DNA of 64,000 nt, from the NCBI RefSeq assembly GCF_933775445.1, contig NC_065873.1, forward strand, positions 20,398,001-20,462,000, in the 5' to 3' direction. A model generated the notes under the pieces. It worked only from the letters and a program-made list of their open reading frames with translations, did not search any database and was not told where the DNA came from. Origin of the DNA: Argentina anserina (taxonomy: Eukaryota > Streptophyta > Magnoliopsida > Rosales > Rosaceae). The stretch's first letter is position 1. Each line of letters opens with the position of its first letter. The position numbers were made by a program, and so were the translations under genes. Positions 11,808 to 24,162 of this stretch are shown here, piece after piece.

Positions 11808-13302
11808 CTGCAGGATATAATGATACACACAAGAACTTGAGACAAGATCATGATAGAGGTAACAGTTAACAAACTCCCACTCACATCAGAACAGAAATCC
11901 TAATTCACGTAGAACCGTTTATCAATCAACATCCTAAAATGCTACTATATAGATGAATTTCTTTTCACATCTTCAAATTCTTTTTATCTTAACTTCTCAC
12001 ATTGATTTCCACTATAACAGTTGTCATCTTTATAGAAATGAAGTCAACCAAACTTGCATACGAAGACAGATTGTATATGCATAATGTTTAAATTTTCTTG
12101 AGTTTTCTATAAACAACTAAATTGTTAACTCAAGCGACAGAGCCACAAATGGGACAGAATGTGATATATGAATACTCAGCAGACGTTAAGAGAAAAAAGG
12201 TTTCTCTGCATACTTCAAGAGTACAAATGCATGTTGCCCACATCATGAAACTTATAATTAGTTGAACCAACAGTAGCTACAGTCTCTCAGCAGAGATGCT
12301 AGCAAAACCAGAGTTCCATGGGAATTGGAAATATTCTCTCTCCACAGTATTGAGAGAGAGGCTCGAGGATCTATACAAGTTCACCAAGTTAATCTGTTGT
12401 CTTGAAATTATAAGAGGAACTACTCTGGAGTCTAGTTCATTATTAGGTTGATGATTGCTCTCTGCCCTATAAACTGAATCACAACCATCTTGTCAAAATA
12501 CTTCAAATTTCAATTCAATGCATAATTTCTATATTTTCCTTTGTATATTTTCAATCCCTATTTGTCAGTAAATCTGATCTTGTTTTCTTTTATTTGTCAG
12601 TAAATCTGCAGTCTAGTTCAATCCCTATTCCTTTGTATAATACTTTTCTTCAAACTTTTCCCCCATCCTCCGTCCTCCCATCTATACAATTCCACTTCAA
12701 TGAACATCATGCAATAAAGTAACAAACACAACTAGTCAACTACAAAAACTAATCCACATGAGCTTTGGAATCAATCAAATTGAAAATTTGAAATCACAGG
12801 AGTGAGAGAACCTTTGTGTGATGAAATCGACGGAGGTGAGGGTGGGAGGAGTGTGGCAGAGGGCGCGGAGGACTAGAGGCCGACAGAGCAATGGGCGGCT
12901 GGGCAGTGGCTAGTGGGCGTCGAGCAGCAGACCAACAATGGATTTCGCGCGAGGAGAGAGAGAGAGACGAAGGACAAGTAACGAACGAATGAAACGATGG
13001 TTGTGCGGAGAACTAATGTCTTTTTTTTCTTGGGCTAGCTGATATGTAGTAAAAAATTTAAGCCCAAAATTTCTGCATGGCTCTAGCCAGACAAGCCTTG
13101 GGTTGGATCCGCCCCTGTATATAGATTTCATGCAATTGTTGATGGTGTCACTAGATGTTGAGAGAAGTATGTACAAGAAAAAACTTTAGATAAAATTGAA
13201 ATCGCCAAGAGAAATGTATATATAGAAAGAAATGTGAATCAAGATTGAAAAATGCTCTCCTTCATTCCAAGGTTGTTTTATCGCTAAGGTTGATGTACGG
13301 GA

Positions 13303-13347
<45 letters not shown>
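13303..13347. repeat. (TA)n microsatellite at the edge of a foldback element
   Basis: About 22 TA units, immediately left of the inverted-repeat element at 13348. Confidence 0.9.
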
Positions 13348-13350
<3 letters not shown>

Positions 13351-13702
13351 GGTTTCTCGGTTGTGGACGTCTGCACCGTCCGTACGGTCCAGATTCGCCA
13401 ATTTCGGCCACCGGCGATACTCAATGACGGCGCCGACCAGCACAGCCGCACTCCCCTCCTCCCGATACTCATGTTTGTGCCGACCGGAGCTGCTGCACCG
13501 GCCTGGGTCGGCCGGAATCTCGAAATTTCAAGTTTATGGGCACTATGCGGAGATTTTAAGATTCTGACTGTCGTTGGCCGGCGCTGCAGCTCCGGTTGGC
13601 ACAGACAGGAGCGTCGGAAGGAGGGAGTGCGGCTGTGCTAGTTAGCGTAATCGTTGCACGTCGCCGGTAGCCGGAATCACCTAATCCGCAACTGAGAATG
13701 AC
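13348..13702. mobile_element. Long-TIR foldback MITE next to a TA tract
   Basis: The left arm (about 13349-13501) and right arm (about 13578-13700) are inverted copies. CACAGCCGCACTCCC at 13440 pairs with GGGAGTGCGGCTGTG near 13624, and the ends TTCTCGGTTG and CAACTGAGAA also pair. It is GC-rich compared with its surroundings. Open frames on both strands follow from the palindrome and are not genes. The left edge abuts (TA)n; no TA tract is seen on the right. The left end resembles that of the element at 37865. Confidence 0.6.
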
Positions 13703-13867
13703 CCAAGCTATCATCAGATCCGAAATGGGAGGGGAGGAAGATAGAGATAACCAGTAAAAGAGATGCATATACCAAGCAACATAGGGTCCGACTCGGCATG
13801 CGTATTGAATAATCTCCATCTTTCTTGATCTCGGGCGCATATTTGAATCAGTCTTCAGTTACTTTAT

Positions 13868-14087
13868 TAGAGGCTTGACGCAATCAAACTACTATAAGCC
13901 CAGCAAATGAATTCCATACACTAGAGAGTCGAGCTATTAAAGGAAAGACTATTACCGGCGTCAAAGAGATGAAGAAACAAGTCTGCTATATTTGACTAAG
14001 AGGTGACGCTTCATGCTAGTGTCCTACACTCATCTAAGTTATGGGCCTAATATTTAGTGTTGATTATTTGGCCCATTCTCAGTGGTT
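13868..14087. repeat. Direct repeat of 22861-23076
   Basis: About 220 bp nearly match the segment just inside the right LTR of the 17381-24162 element; the shared stretch includes GAAGAAACAAGTCTGCTA. It is a stray fragment of the 3' internal region of the same element family, with no LTR directly attached. Confidence 0.7.
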
Positions 14088-15560
14088 ATTTCTAATACCC
14101 TAAGTTTTATCTTGTTTGTTTGTTTTTTTATCTCACTTATTATTTGAAAATCTTAAAATCATATCTTGATTGCTTTGTGTTCATAGTTTAGATTAATTAA
14201 GTTAGGATAAATCGATTCTCAATACCTAGTTGGAACGACCTTTTGATTTCTCACTATACTAACGACGATGTGTGCGCTTGTGAGTTTTAAATAAAATTTC
14301 ACACCATCACATCTGTTGTGACATCTCATGTCACACTCATTGTCACACCCCATGTTACATTATCTATTACACCTCCTGTCACACTACTTGTTACATTACC
14401 TCTCACACCCACTGTCACACTACCTGTCACACCCCATGTCACACTACCTATCACAAACCATGTCACAACCTCTGTCACACTACCTATCACATTAACTGTC
14501 ACACTCCATGTCACATGGTTTTTCTGTGACTTTGTTGTGACGAATAAGTAGAATGACTACAAATAACAAACTTTAATTTATTGTTATATAATTTTAAACT
14601 TCTCAAATCAACTAATATAATCCAAATATCGACACTCATGTAGTTGTACAAAATATCACTGGTCAAATTACTTATCACATTACATGTCACACAAACATTG
14701 TTATGTGATAGGTAGTGTGATTGGTAAACTGATAGTCACACTATCAACCACACTATCAGTCACACTAAGATTGTTTGTGTCGGGTAGAAAACTAAATTTG
14801 AAGAAACAACAAAAGAAAAACAAAATTTCTGATGTGGGCACCTAAAAAACTGCTATGGGCACCCAGAAAACTGCTATGGGCACCCATTGGTCACTATCAT
14901 CTCAAATATTTCACCGAAGACCTCAGATGCCTAACTTCACCATTTCTGGCGGCTGGTTTCCTCACTACCTTTCCTCTATAGCTTGATTAAGTGACCACGA
15001 CGCTGCTTTGGTTTCATAGAAGCTCATCTTCTTCAAGGTCGACCTTACTCACTCTCCAATTTGGTTAAAACTCTTGCCCGACTTGCACAAAATCTTGATG
15101 GCAAAGAACAAGCATGTAGTCAAGTTCATAAAGAAGCGAGAGGCCTCACTATGAGCACTCAGTTTCTAAGAGGAATGGAGATAAGAGAGATTTGAACTAA
15201 TGTTGTCGTTGACAAATCCAGATCAAATCTTTGCCGACGAACAAACAAAGCTAAAGCAACCACACCACGACGACAAAGATGACCTAAAACAAGAGTCATG
15301 AGGACCTGAGCTTCACCTACAGATTTCCAAGATCTCAATGACAAAGATGATCATCTCATCGAGGCAACGGTTGAGTTAGGCCTTCCTCTCGGCAATCCCT
15401 AGCGCATGTGAGACGCGACTCCATCTCGGCGAGCCTGTCGGAGATTTTTTACCGCGACGGTGTTGTGGTGGTCGCTGGGTGATCGTGCGATGATGGTGAA
15501 GAGGGAGATAAGGGCGAAGGTGATGTTCAGTTGAACTTGATGGCGAGAAATTGAGGAGAT
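14088..15560. other. No gene; contains TGTCACA-rich repeats
   Basis: About 14308-14520 consists of degenerate copies of TGTCACAC followed by 3-6 variable bases, with a second short patch near 14660-14770. This leaves long open frames of Val/Thr/Pro on both strands, which are artefacts of the repeat. A short GGGCACC(T/C)A...CTGCTAT repeat lies near 14836-14886. Nothing else is recognisable. Confidence 0.55.
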
Positions 15561-17380
15561 TGTAATATTCGAGATTCTAATCTCGATTACCGACACATTA
15601 AGACTAATTAATCGATATTTATCTTAAATATCGAAAACGTAGCTTAATACGTCATTATTAAACTACACGTCACCACGAGCTCGGAAATGTTTTCATAATA
15701 CTTTTCCAACGCTCGGTTTTATTTTTATGAACTTTCTAAATTGTACTTTGTTTTAAAAATATTTTCTGAAATTAGATTTTTCAGATTGGGTTTTTAGGTT
15801 ATAGGCTTTGTGAAAAGCCTAAAAGTTTTGTTAATCCAGGCCCTAGGCCCAAACCCATTCTTCTCTTCTTCAAAAAATTCATTTCTCCTTCTCTTCTTCT
15901 TCTTTTCTGGACAACACACCAAACAGAGAGAAAAAATCTATGTTGCCTCCACCGAAGACCTCCACCGTCTCCCTTGATCTCCACCCATCGCTGCCGTCTT
16001 GGCAGCCCAACCACATGCATTATCACCTTCTTGACCGCCTCATATTCTTCTATTTAACCATGTCTCTCAATCATTCATTCACTCATGTTTTTGGTGAGAC
16101 TAGAGATGAGACAGTGGAGTGGTCTTGGCACTCTGGCGAGTTCTCAAGCTCCGACGAAATTCTCAGCCCTAAATTTGGTAAGCCTAGTCTCTAATCCTAA
16201 TTCCCAATTCACTTATGTCTTCAATTTCACAAATTGAAGGCTGACTTGATTTCTCTCTCTTCTGCAACTTCACCCCTGTGTTTGCCACCGTCCTCCTCCG
16301 CCATATCAACGGCTCAGTGGAGCCCTAGCAGCCTTTGAATCATATATTGGTGAGCCAAGTTCTCTTCCTCTAGTTTTGACTTGATTCTCATTCGAATTCC
16401 TCCGATATAGCTTAATTCCAATCCTTGATTTCTTTGTTGATTTTCTGCCAAGAAACCTATACTCCATCGTCTTCTCTTTCAAACCTAGGCAACTTGGAGA
16501 CCATGAGTAGCAGAAATCATCATGGAGCCTTAGTGGCACAGTAGCAGCTCGAGTTGAAGCCGAGAAGTGCGGTGCCATCGATTTCCATCCTTAGTTTCTC
16601 TGAGGTAGCAATCAGGTTATTTTTCTTTTGTGATTGTGAAATTTGGAATTTTTGTTGTGTTGTGGAGATGTTGAGAAGCCTAGAATTGCTTTGCATGTTA
16701 GTTTAGGCTTGATATGAGATGGTTTTGGAGGTCGGAAAATGTGAATGGGGTGATAAGGTGAAAATCTGGGTTTTTACTATTATAGTTTAATTTTTTTACT
16801 GTTTTACCACAGTATGAAATTATTAAATTGCCCTTGGTAAAAAAGTTATTGTTTTATTGTTTGACTTTTACTATTTATGGTTTTATCATAAGTTACCTTT
16901 TACTATTTGTTAAAAGATTTTAACAATTTTACTTTACCTAGATAACTTAATGAAAACCAAACTTATTTAAAATGGCGACGATTAAAAATTATCATTCAGT
17001 TACAACAAGTAGTAGAAGTTCTGATTCATGCTCGGTTCGAGAATCGAGAACTCGCGTCTAACTTAGAAATGTGTCGGTAAAATATATATATCATCGAAAC
17101 GATTCATAGTGTGTTTAACACATGCTTAATATCGTTCGATAATTAGAGTTGGACTACTTTCGAGTCATTCTAAAATTAGTCAAGTATTGGTCAAACTTTG
17201 TCAACGTAATCAATTCTTGGTCAAATTAGGAATAAAGGATCGAGTCGACTTACGATACTCAAATTTGGTATTGAGTCTTTGATTATTGAATTCAGAGTTA
17301 TGCTACGAAATCGTATAAAGTTGGGGCAACAACAGTAGCAGTATTACTTCAGAATTGGGGGTAGCGAGAATTCTGCACTT
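15561..17380 (+). mobile_element. Left part of a split LTR (probable Gypsy solo LTR)
   Basis: The part begins TGTAATATTCGAGATTC, a start common in plant Gypsy LTRs. I read it as the left part of one LTR whose right part is 24163-25987, ending CGGGATGTGACA. The outer flanks GAGAT (15556-15560) and AAGAT (25988-25992) form a 5-bp duplication with one mismatch. The two parts are separated by the LTR element at 17381-24162. No coding sequence for such an element is present, so it looks like a solo LTR. This is inference from ends and flanks; I could not align it to a known family. Confidence 0.45.
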
Positions 17381-18401
17381 TGTTGATGCCTCTTTTCCAC
17401 AAGTCTAAAGTCAAGGCCTGGCATGCGAAGAACCGAATCAACGGTCCTAAAATCACACCAAGCTTAACGGAAGGTAACGGAGCTTGTGAGGCTCATCGTC
17501 AAAATAGAGCACATAAAAAATTTTGGGCTTAGGAACCAAAGTTCATACATTATGTGGCTTTAAATTGGACATTGGGCTAGTAGAGAAATGGATCTTCAAC
17601 CGAATAAAGCCAAGGCCTATTTTTAGTCCAAAATCCATCACATAACCCATGTCTATTTTCCATTTCAGTTGCTTCATCCCCATTGGCAAACACGTTCTAC
17701 CACTTTTGCTGCTGGGATTGGTGCTTGGCTAGTTCCGACAGCACCAGAAAATCAGAAAAAGACAATCACGCCTAGATCTTCTAAGATATCTTTGATTTGA
17801 TATCCCCACAACTTCCTTTGAGCATGATTTAAGGAGCCCATGATCTTTGGTTGGTGACAGCAGCACCAAGGTGCCGACCTATCCCTCCCATCACCGCCCC
17901 TATCCATAGAACACTCATCCGAGATGAAGAGAAGCGTTGAGCACCATTGGTCTTTAAGGTTCATACTCCCTTCCCAACTCCACTATAAAGAGGGAAGGTT
18001 GTTGTTTCAAAGACGGGGGATGGATGAGGATTCAATCCAACTCATTCCAACCTGGGGGAGATTCATTCCAATTCATTCCATCGGATCCCAATCCAGAAAG
18101 ACCCAGTAACTTCAAGCAAGAGAGCATGCCTCATCTCTCATACTCAAACCATCACCCACCTTGCTTTAATCCTCATGCAATCTCATCTCTACTGAACTCA
18201 CAAGCATCCAGCTCCCCTACCACGCCTTCTGTAAGTTTCATCATTGTGAGTTCGATTTGTTGCTGTTACAGTCAGGTTCGTCACGGTGAGGTCGATTTCC
18301 TGCTGTTACTGTCAAGTCAGGTCAATCACAACAAGATTGTTTTTGGATCCTTTCCTCGATCGATTTTAGGCCTAGTCGCACCGTAAAAACACCCTTTTAC
18401 A
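17381..18401 (+). repeat. 5' LTR of the LARD-like element
   Basis: It starts TGTTG and ends TTTTACA just before the primer-binding-like site. A TATAAAG box at about 17981-17987 could start transcription. A 61-codon frame at 17924-18109 recurs with the same protein sequence in the 3' LTR (23700-23885). Confidence 0.6.
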
Positions 18402-18421
18402 TTTGGCGACTCCGCTGAGGA
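18402..18421 (+). other. Primer-binding-like site (tRNA-Arg type)
   Basis: TTTGGCGACTCCGCTGAGGA directly follows the 5' LTR. The TGGCGACTCC core is the form known for Tat/Ogre Gypsy elements, thought to be primed by tRNA-Arg. Confidence 0.5.
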
Positions 18422-21400
18422 GACTAGGTTATGATTTAAAAGTCACCATGCATTCCTTCAATTCAACCAAGCACAGCAGTAAGAAGTGTTTTGTTTCCAA
18501 ATGCTAATTGATACAACCAAGCTTGACATCATGTTCTATGCAATCATAACAAGGTCTCTTGTTATAAAGCATTTGACTCTCGAACAAATTTTCATCGTCA
18601 CTCAAGACATCTTGTGCTTTGCTACTGCTCAGGCGTTATGCATTTGTCAAGTCGTTCTGACTTCACATTGAAGCTAAAACCAAATTGAAGATAAGTCTTA
18701 TGAACTCTTACTATATCTTTATATTCTTTAATCATTCTTATCCCTTTTGACTAAACTATTTTCACACTACCTTAATATGTTGTTTAAATCCAACAAGCAT
18801 CCACGACATGCAATTGGCTATATTCTGGGCGTGTTATACTTGCTCATCTTTGATTTTGTTTCATTGGAGGTACAACTGTTATCTCAACTTCATGTTTAAA
18901 GCAAAACTAAAGGAGTCATCTACACTTTATGTCTGAGAGGGAAATCTATTTTAATTTCGGCAATAGACTTGATGAATTGCTCTTTATTTTCGATGCTCAA
19001 TCTCTCTAGCAGCCATGCTTGTACACGACCATGCATTTATAATTGTGTCATTCATCCGACAATATGAGACATGATGTACTAGCGGTGATATTTTCTATAG
19101 AGTCTCCTAGTCCAAGTACCAACATGCAACAACTCACTAACTGATCGTCCATCTCAGCACCGACTTATCCATCGTCACCAGTACCCTTCCACCAAGCTCG
19201 CTAATGATCATCCAAGGAGCATAAGTCCTCAGAATTTTCTGGTGATATTCATTGATGAAACTCCTAAAAGCAAACTCGAATTCTTATCCAACAAATACAC
19301 TCGAGGGCTAACATTTTAGCTCATTCCAATGCACTTCCAACAATACTCTCTTCCACCACAAGACTTTTTGATCTGATACTCATGCATCAAGCTCATCTCA
19401 TTTGAAAAGCAACTGGTGCCAACACCATGCAAACTTATTACATTCACATCCTATGGGGCAATCCCAAAACATGCAATTGTAGAGGAAACACACAACCTTT
19501 CATACAGCAACATCATACCCTTCCATGCTCGGTCCAAATTACTCATGCTTAGTCACTAGTGATATTTACTAGAAGTCATCAAGGAAAACTCTTTTCACAA
19601 GAAGGCCAAACACATTACAAACAAGCATAGCCAGAACAAACTTGAAGCAGTAGTTGTAGGGCTCGTCAACGGGCCGGGCCTGGCGGGTTTGTATTAGAAA
19701 AAAAACATAATACTCTAATTTAAGGGTTTGAAAGAATAAAAGAATTATTAGAAAACATTCTAACAAAAAAGTCACAAATAAATTCTAGTTTCAAAATATT
19801 GTCGATCGACACCAATAGATGTGATCGATATATATATCAAGGAACCCTGTAAAAATTTCATCAATTTTGAACATGGTTTAACCGTCTGTACCTACGGTCA
19901 ACTAAAAAAGAGACATTTTCACATAATAAAACTCAATTGACCGGGACTTTGCCAAATGAGTTTCCTCGTTGCGACCACTCATGATCGGTGACAAAAATTA
20001 GGTGATTTCAATATGTAAACAGATTTCCGCATTCGCATCTTGGTAATGGGTTCCCCCTAGGGCATATTAGTGTTGTTTTTAGTTTACCGGAAATTCCGAT
20101 GGTTAAACGAGGTCCGAATTGGGTGAAATTTTAAAATGGTCATTAAATATATATACCGATCACATTGGATGATTTCGATCGATTCCGAGAAGTTTCCTTC
20201 ATATAGTCGCTTCATAATGCGATAATTTTATTATAAACCTAACATAAAGGTTATGATACATTAGTGGAGACTTCAGCGATCGACAACTCCAGTTTGAATT
20301 ATGGTCGATCGACACCAATTTATATATATTTAGGGAATCCGTAAAAATTTCGTCCGTTTTGGACATGGTTTGACCGTTCATACCTACAGTCAAAACAAAA
20401 AAGAGGCATTTTGACATATTGAAACCCCATTGACCGGGGCTTTGCTAAATGAGTTTTCTCAGTGTGACCGGGCACGATAAGTAACAAAAATTAGGTGATT
20501 TCAGATATGCAAACGGCTTTCGGCGTTTACATATTTGTAATAGGTATTCCCTTAGGGCATATTAGTAATTTTTTTGATTTACCAAAAATTCCGGCGGTCA
20601 AACGAGGTCCGAATTAGATAAAAAATTTATAGGGTCACTAAATATATATACCGATCACATTGGCTGGTGTCGATCGATCCCGAGAAGTTTCATTCATATA
20701 GTCGCTTCATAATGCGATAGTTTTATTATAAAACCTAATGTAAAGATTATGATACATTAGTGGAGATGCCTATATTAAGTGATAGAACGTTTTGTTAGAA
20801 CGTCTATAAAATACCCTGTAAAACATCATCGTTAGTATAGAATAAGTAGGGATCGTTCAGTCCGGAGAATCAAAAGGGCCTCAAAACTTATCATGGTATT
20901 GGGGGATTTGATTTGGATTCTATAACTACTACTTAAAATAAAACCTAAATTACTTATGTACAATTGATCAACCATTCATCACATAACCAAAACACGAATT
21001 CTACTCAAGAAACATGTATAACACGTATAGAACAACATATAGGCAGCGACTTATTTCGATTATATCTAAGTCCATTTCAATTCCAATTCTAATTAGAGTC
21101 CGAAGCGGTTCATCTAATCGTTAAGACTTCTTAATTATTTAGAATCAACAAAGCATTCAATCCTAAACATATGCTAAAAAGAGTTTAACATAACGAAGCG
21201 TACTAGTTAAACAACAAAGTAGCACATAAGCACATTAAGTCGAATTGGAGACATGTAAGCAAGCATGGCGTCACTCATCTTGATTAAACATGCAAATTCC
21301 TAGAACTATCACAGCCCTAAACAAGTATCAATAATTAAAACACGAAGCGCATATTCAATCAATGAACACTTTGGTGAATGAAATCGCAACCTTAGGAGAA

Positions 21401-23104
21401 CCATGGCCTTGGCTTCCTCAAGCATTGATTTAGATGCACAAATTCAAGGAATAAATTGAAATAAAACCTAAATAAAAATCGGAAATCCTACTGCCCATAG
21501 ATGCTACACACGGATTCATACATCTTTCATGAGTTTATACAATCAAAACATAAAACCAAATAAGTTTGAATATATGCTCTTCATATATAAAACCGAAAAT
21601 CACATCCAAGAATTCATACAATGAAATCGAAAATTGCAGAAAACCTAAATAAAAATTACAAGCCATGGATGAATCACACATTAGAAACCTTGAAGGATGG
21701 AGCAAGATGAATTCGGATTTGGAGAGGCAAGAGGGGGAGCACGGCTTTGTGGTGATGGATGAAGGTTTTTGGCTTGAATTTTCTGGATGGATTTAGGCAG
21801 CAATTCGGCTAGCTTTGTGAGAGAATGGAGATACCAAATATGAAGGGAGGTCGTGCCTTATATAGAGGAAGGAGGAGGAGAGGCTGCTAGGGTTTTGGGC
21901 TGATCCATGGAGGATGCACGGCTGTGATGCTGCTGCCATGATGGGATCGAATGGCTGCCCTTGTTTCTTGTAGAATAAGCTCTTGTCTCCTTGATTCTCT
22001 AGGGTTACACACGGCTGAACTCTTCTCATTGGCTGAATAGATGCACACGGCTCTATCTTAAATGCAAAGCTGAATTCCCTTCTTTTCCTCAATGAACTTG
22101 GACGGAATCATGTCCTTCTCTTCCTCTAATCCGTGTATATGTGACTCTTTGTAGCTCACGGCTCCTTATTTCTCTCATGTGTAGATAGCACGGCTGGACT
22201 TTCCTTTTTCTTCTTGGACATGGGCTGAAAACATGAGTAGCTTCATCATCAAGCTCATTGCCGTGCTCTATTCCTTTTCCCATGAATTATCTCTTTAATC
22301 TGAAAATAAAAACCAAAATTAATGAGAAGAAGATAATTCATTCGAAAATAATATCTTAATCTAGACATTGGTTGTCTTAAAAAGACATATGTAATAGATG
22401 AGTTCAACTAGATTAGGAAAGTTTCTAATTTGCAAAAAGGAAACTTACTAGAATAAGTAAGTTACTAGAACATGAAAGTTCATTTAGGAAAGTTTCGTAA
22501 TAAGAGTTTGAGTTCAAGTAGGACTTTCCAAAATGGTACGTTTCCTAGTCTAACAAGGATTCCTAATGCAAACATGACTCTCAAGATATCGCCAATGCGA
22601 CCAAAACGTAGAAAGATGAAGACTCCTAATTCAACTAGGTTTCCTAGTCCTATAAGGATTCCCACTCAAACTAGGACTCTAGACTAATTCTTCGTTTTTA
22701 ACTCGTTTAAGCACAAAAAGCACATCCATAACCATCCAAGACTCCTATTGTGACTCAATGACTCGATATTACAATAATAAGGGTTAATCAAAGTACAAAT
22801 GGAGGTAAAAACATATTAAGAATGTAGCACAAAGTGCTCCTACCATTAAGCAACATAGGAGGCATGACGCAATAAAACTACAAGAAGCCCAAAAAATGAA
22901 TTTCATAGACCATACAGTTGAGCTATTCGAGGAAAGACCATTACCGGCGTCGAAGAGATGAAGAAACAAGTCTGCTAAGTTTAACTAAGAGGTGACCCAT
23001 CATGCTAGTGTGCTACACTCATCTAAGTTATGGGGTCTAATATTTAGTGTTGATTATTTGGCTGATTCTCCTGCTTTCATGGCCCATATAATTACGGGGG
23101 CTAA
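18422..23104 (+). other. Interior of the LARD-like element, non-coding
   Basis: 4.7 kb without retroviral domains. It includes the 503-bp tandem repeat at 19801-20768. The stretch 20800-22300 has no coding content I can recognise. Confidence 0.5.
19801..20768 (+). repeat. 503-bp tandem repeat, two copies; also found at 42210-43140 inverted
   Basis: Both copies open with GTCGATCGACACCAAT (19801 and 20304) and end near GATACATTAGTGGAGA. The same unit occurs twice, in the opposite orientation and with a 507-bp period, inside the hAT element in intron 1 of the diterpene cyclase gene (GAAGC(A/G)GCTATATGAAGG at 42210 and 42717). Confidence 0.8.
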
Positions 23105-24162
23105 TGTTGATGCCTCTTTTTCCACAAGCCCAAAGTCAAGGCTCGACATGCGAATAACAGAATCAATGTTCCTAAAATCACGCCAAGCTTAATATCAAGC
23201 CAAACATAAATTAAAACACGTCATGCAATTCTCATAGACCCAAGCTACACTTTGAGTCTTACACGAGGGTCATTGTATGGAAGGTAACGGCGCTTGTGAG
23301 GTCCATCGTCGAAATAGAGCACGTAAACAAATTTTGGGCTTGAGAACCAAAGTTCATGCATTATGGCTTTAAATTCAACATTGGGCTAGTAGAGAAATGT
23401 ATCTTTAACCTAATAAAGCCAAGACCCATTTTCGGCCCAAAACTCATCACATAACCCATATCTATTTCCCATTTCAGTTGCTTCATCCCCATTTGACAAA
23501 CACGTTCAACCATTTTTGCTGCTAGGATTGGTGTTTGGCTAGTTCCGGTAGCACCAGAAAATCAGAGAAAGGCAATCACGCCCACAACTTCGTTTGAGCA
23601 TGATTTAAGGAGCCCAATATCTTTGGTTGGTGACAGCAGCACCAAGGTGCCGACCTATCCCTGCCATCACCGCCCCTATCCATAGAACACTCATTCGAGA
23701 TGAAGAGAAGCGTTGAGCACCATTGGTCTTTAAGGTTCATCCTCCCTTCCCAACTCCACTATAAAGAGGGAAGGTTGTTGTTTCAAAGACGGGGGATGGA
23801 TGAGGATTCAATCCAACTCATTCCAACCTGGGGGAGATTCATTCCAATTCATTCCATCGGATCCCAATCCAGAAAGACCCAGTAACTTCAAGCAAGAGAG
23901 CATGCCTCATCTCTCATACTCAAACCATCACCCACCTTGCTTTAATCCTCCCCGAAATCATGCAATCTCATCTCTACTGAACTCACAAGCATCTAGCTCC
24001 CCTACCACGCCTTTTGTAAGTTTCATCATTGTGAGCTCGATCTGTTGCTGTTACAGTCAGGTTCGTCACGGTGAGGTCGATTTCCTGCTGTTACTGTCAA
24101 GTCAGGTCAATCACAACAAGATCGTTCTTGGATCATTCCTCGATCGATTTTGGGCCTAGTCG
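23105..24162 (+). repeat. 3' LTR of the LARD-like element
   Basis: It starts TGTTGATGCC and ends CCTAGTCG before the GCACTT flank. The last 23 bp of the 5' LTR (through TTTTACA) are missing here, so the end is non-canonical. Confidence 0.55.

Larger units (their letters stand above)
10777..13117 (-). mobile_element. hAT transposon carrying a host gene fragment
   Basis: Inverted ends: left CAGGAGCGGGCCTAGGATTG; the right end, read in reverse, is CAGGGGCGGATCCAACCC. CAGGGGCGGAT-type ends are characteristic of plant hAT elements of the zinc-finger MYM group. The flanks TATATAAA (10769-10776) and TATATAGA (13118-13125) form an 8-bp duplication with one mismatch, the hAT length. On the minus strand it holds a transposase C-terminus (10953-11306), two PLGG1-like exon blocks (11372-11807), a long intron-like stretch and, near the right end, a GC-richer segment resembling a 5' untranslated exon (about 12810-12930). 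Most of the transposase is missing, so the copy is not autonomous. Confidence 0.75.
17381..24162 (+). mobile_element. Non-autonomous LTR retrotransposon (LARD-like)
   Basis: Direct repeats at 17381-18401 and 23105-24162 both begin TGTTGATGCCTC. The left copy is followed by TTTGGCGACTCCGCTGAGGA (18402-18421), like the tRNA-Arg primer sites of Tat/Ogre-type Gypsy elements. A polypurine-like ACGGGGGCTAA precedes the right copy. GCACTT occurs on both sides (17375-17380 and 24162-24167), supporting a 5-6 bp target duplication. The 4.7-kb interior has no gag, pol or other domain-bearing frame, so it depended on another element for movement. The left LTR lacks about 90 bp present in the right one and has a short insertion of its own; the right LTR lacks the last 23 bp of the left. 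Confidence 0.6.

Noticed and set aside
11573..11869. 98-codon plus-strand ORF
   Set aside because: Antisense to the PLGG1-like exon, which explains the open frame.
14308..14551. Long Val/Thr/Pro open frames on both strands
   Set aside because: They arise from the TGTCACAC repeat, which has no stop in several frames; no domain or gene signals.
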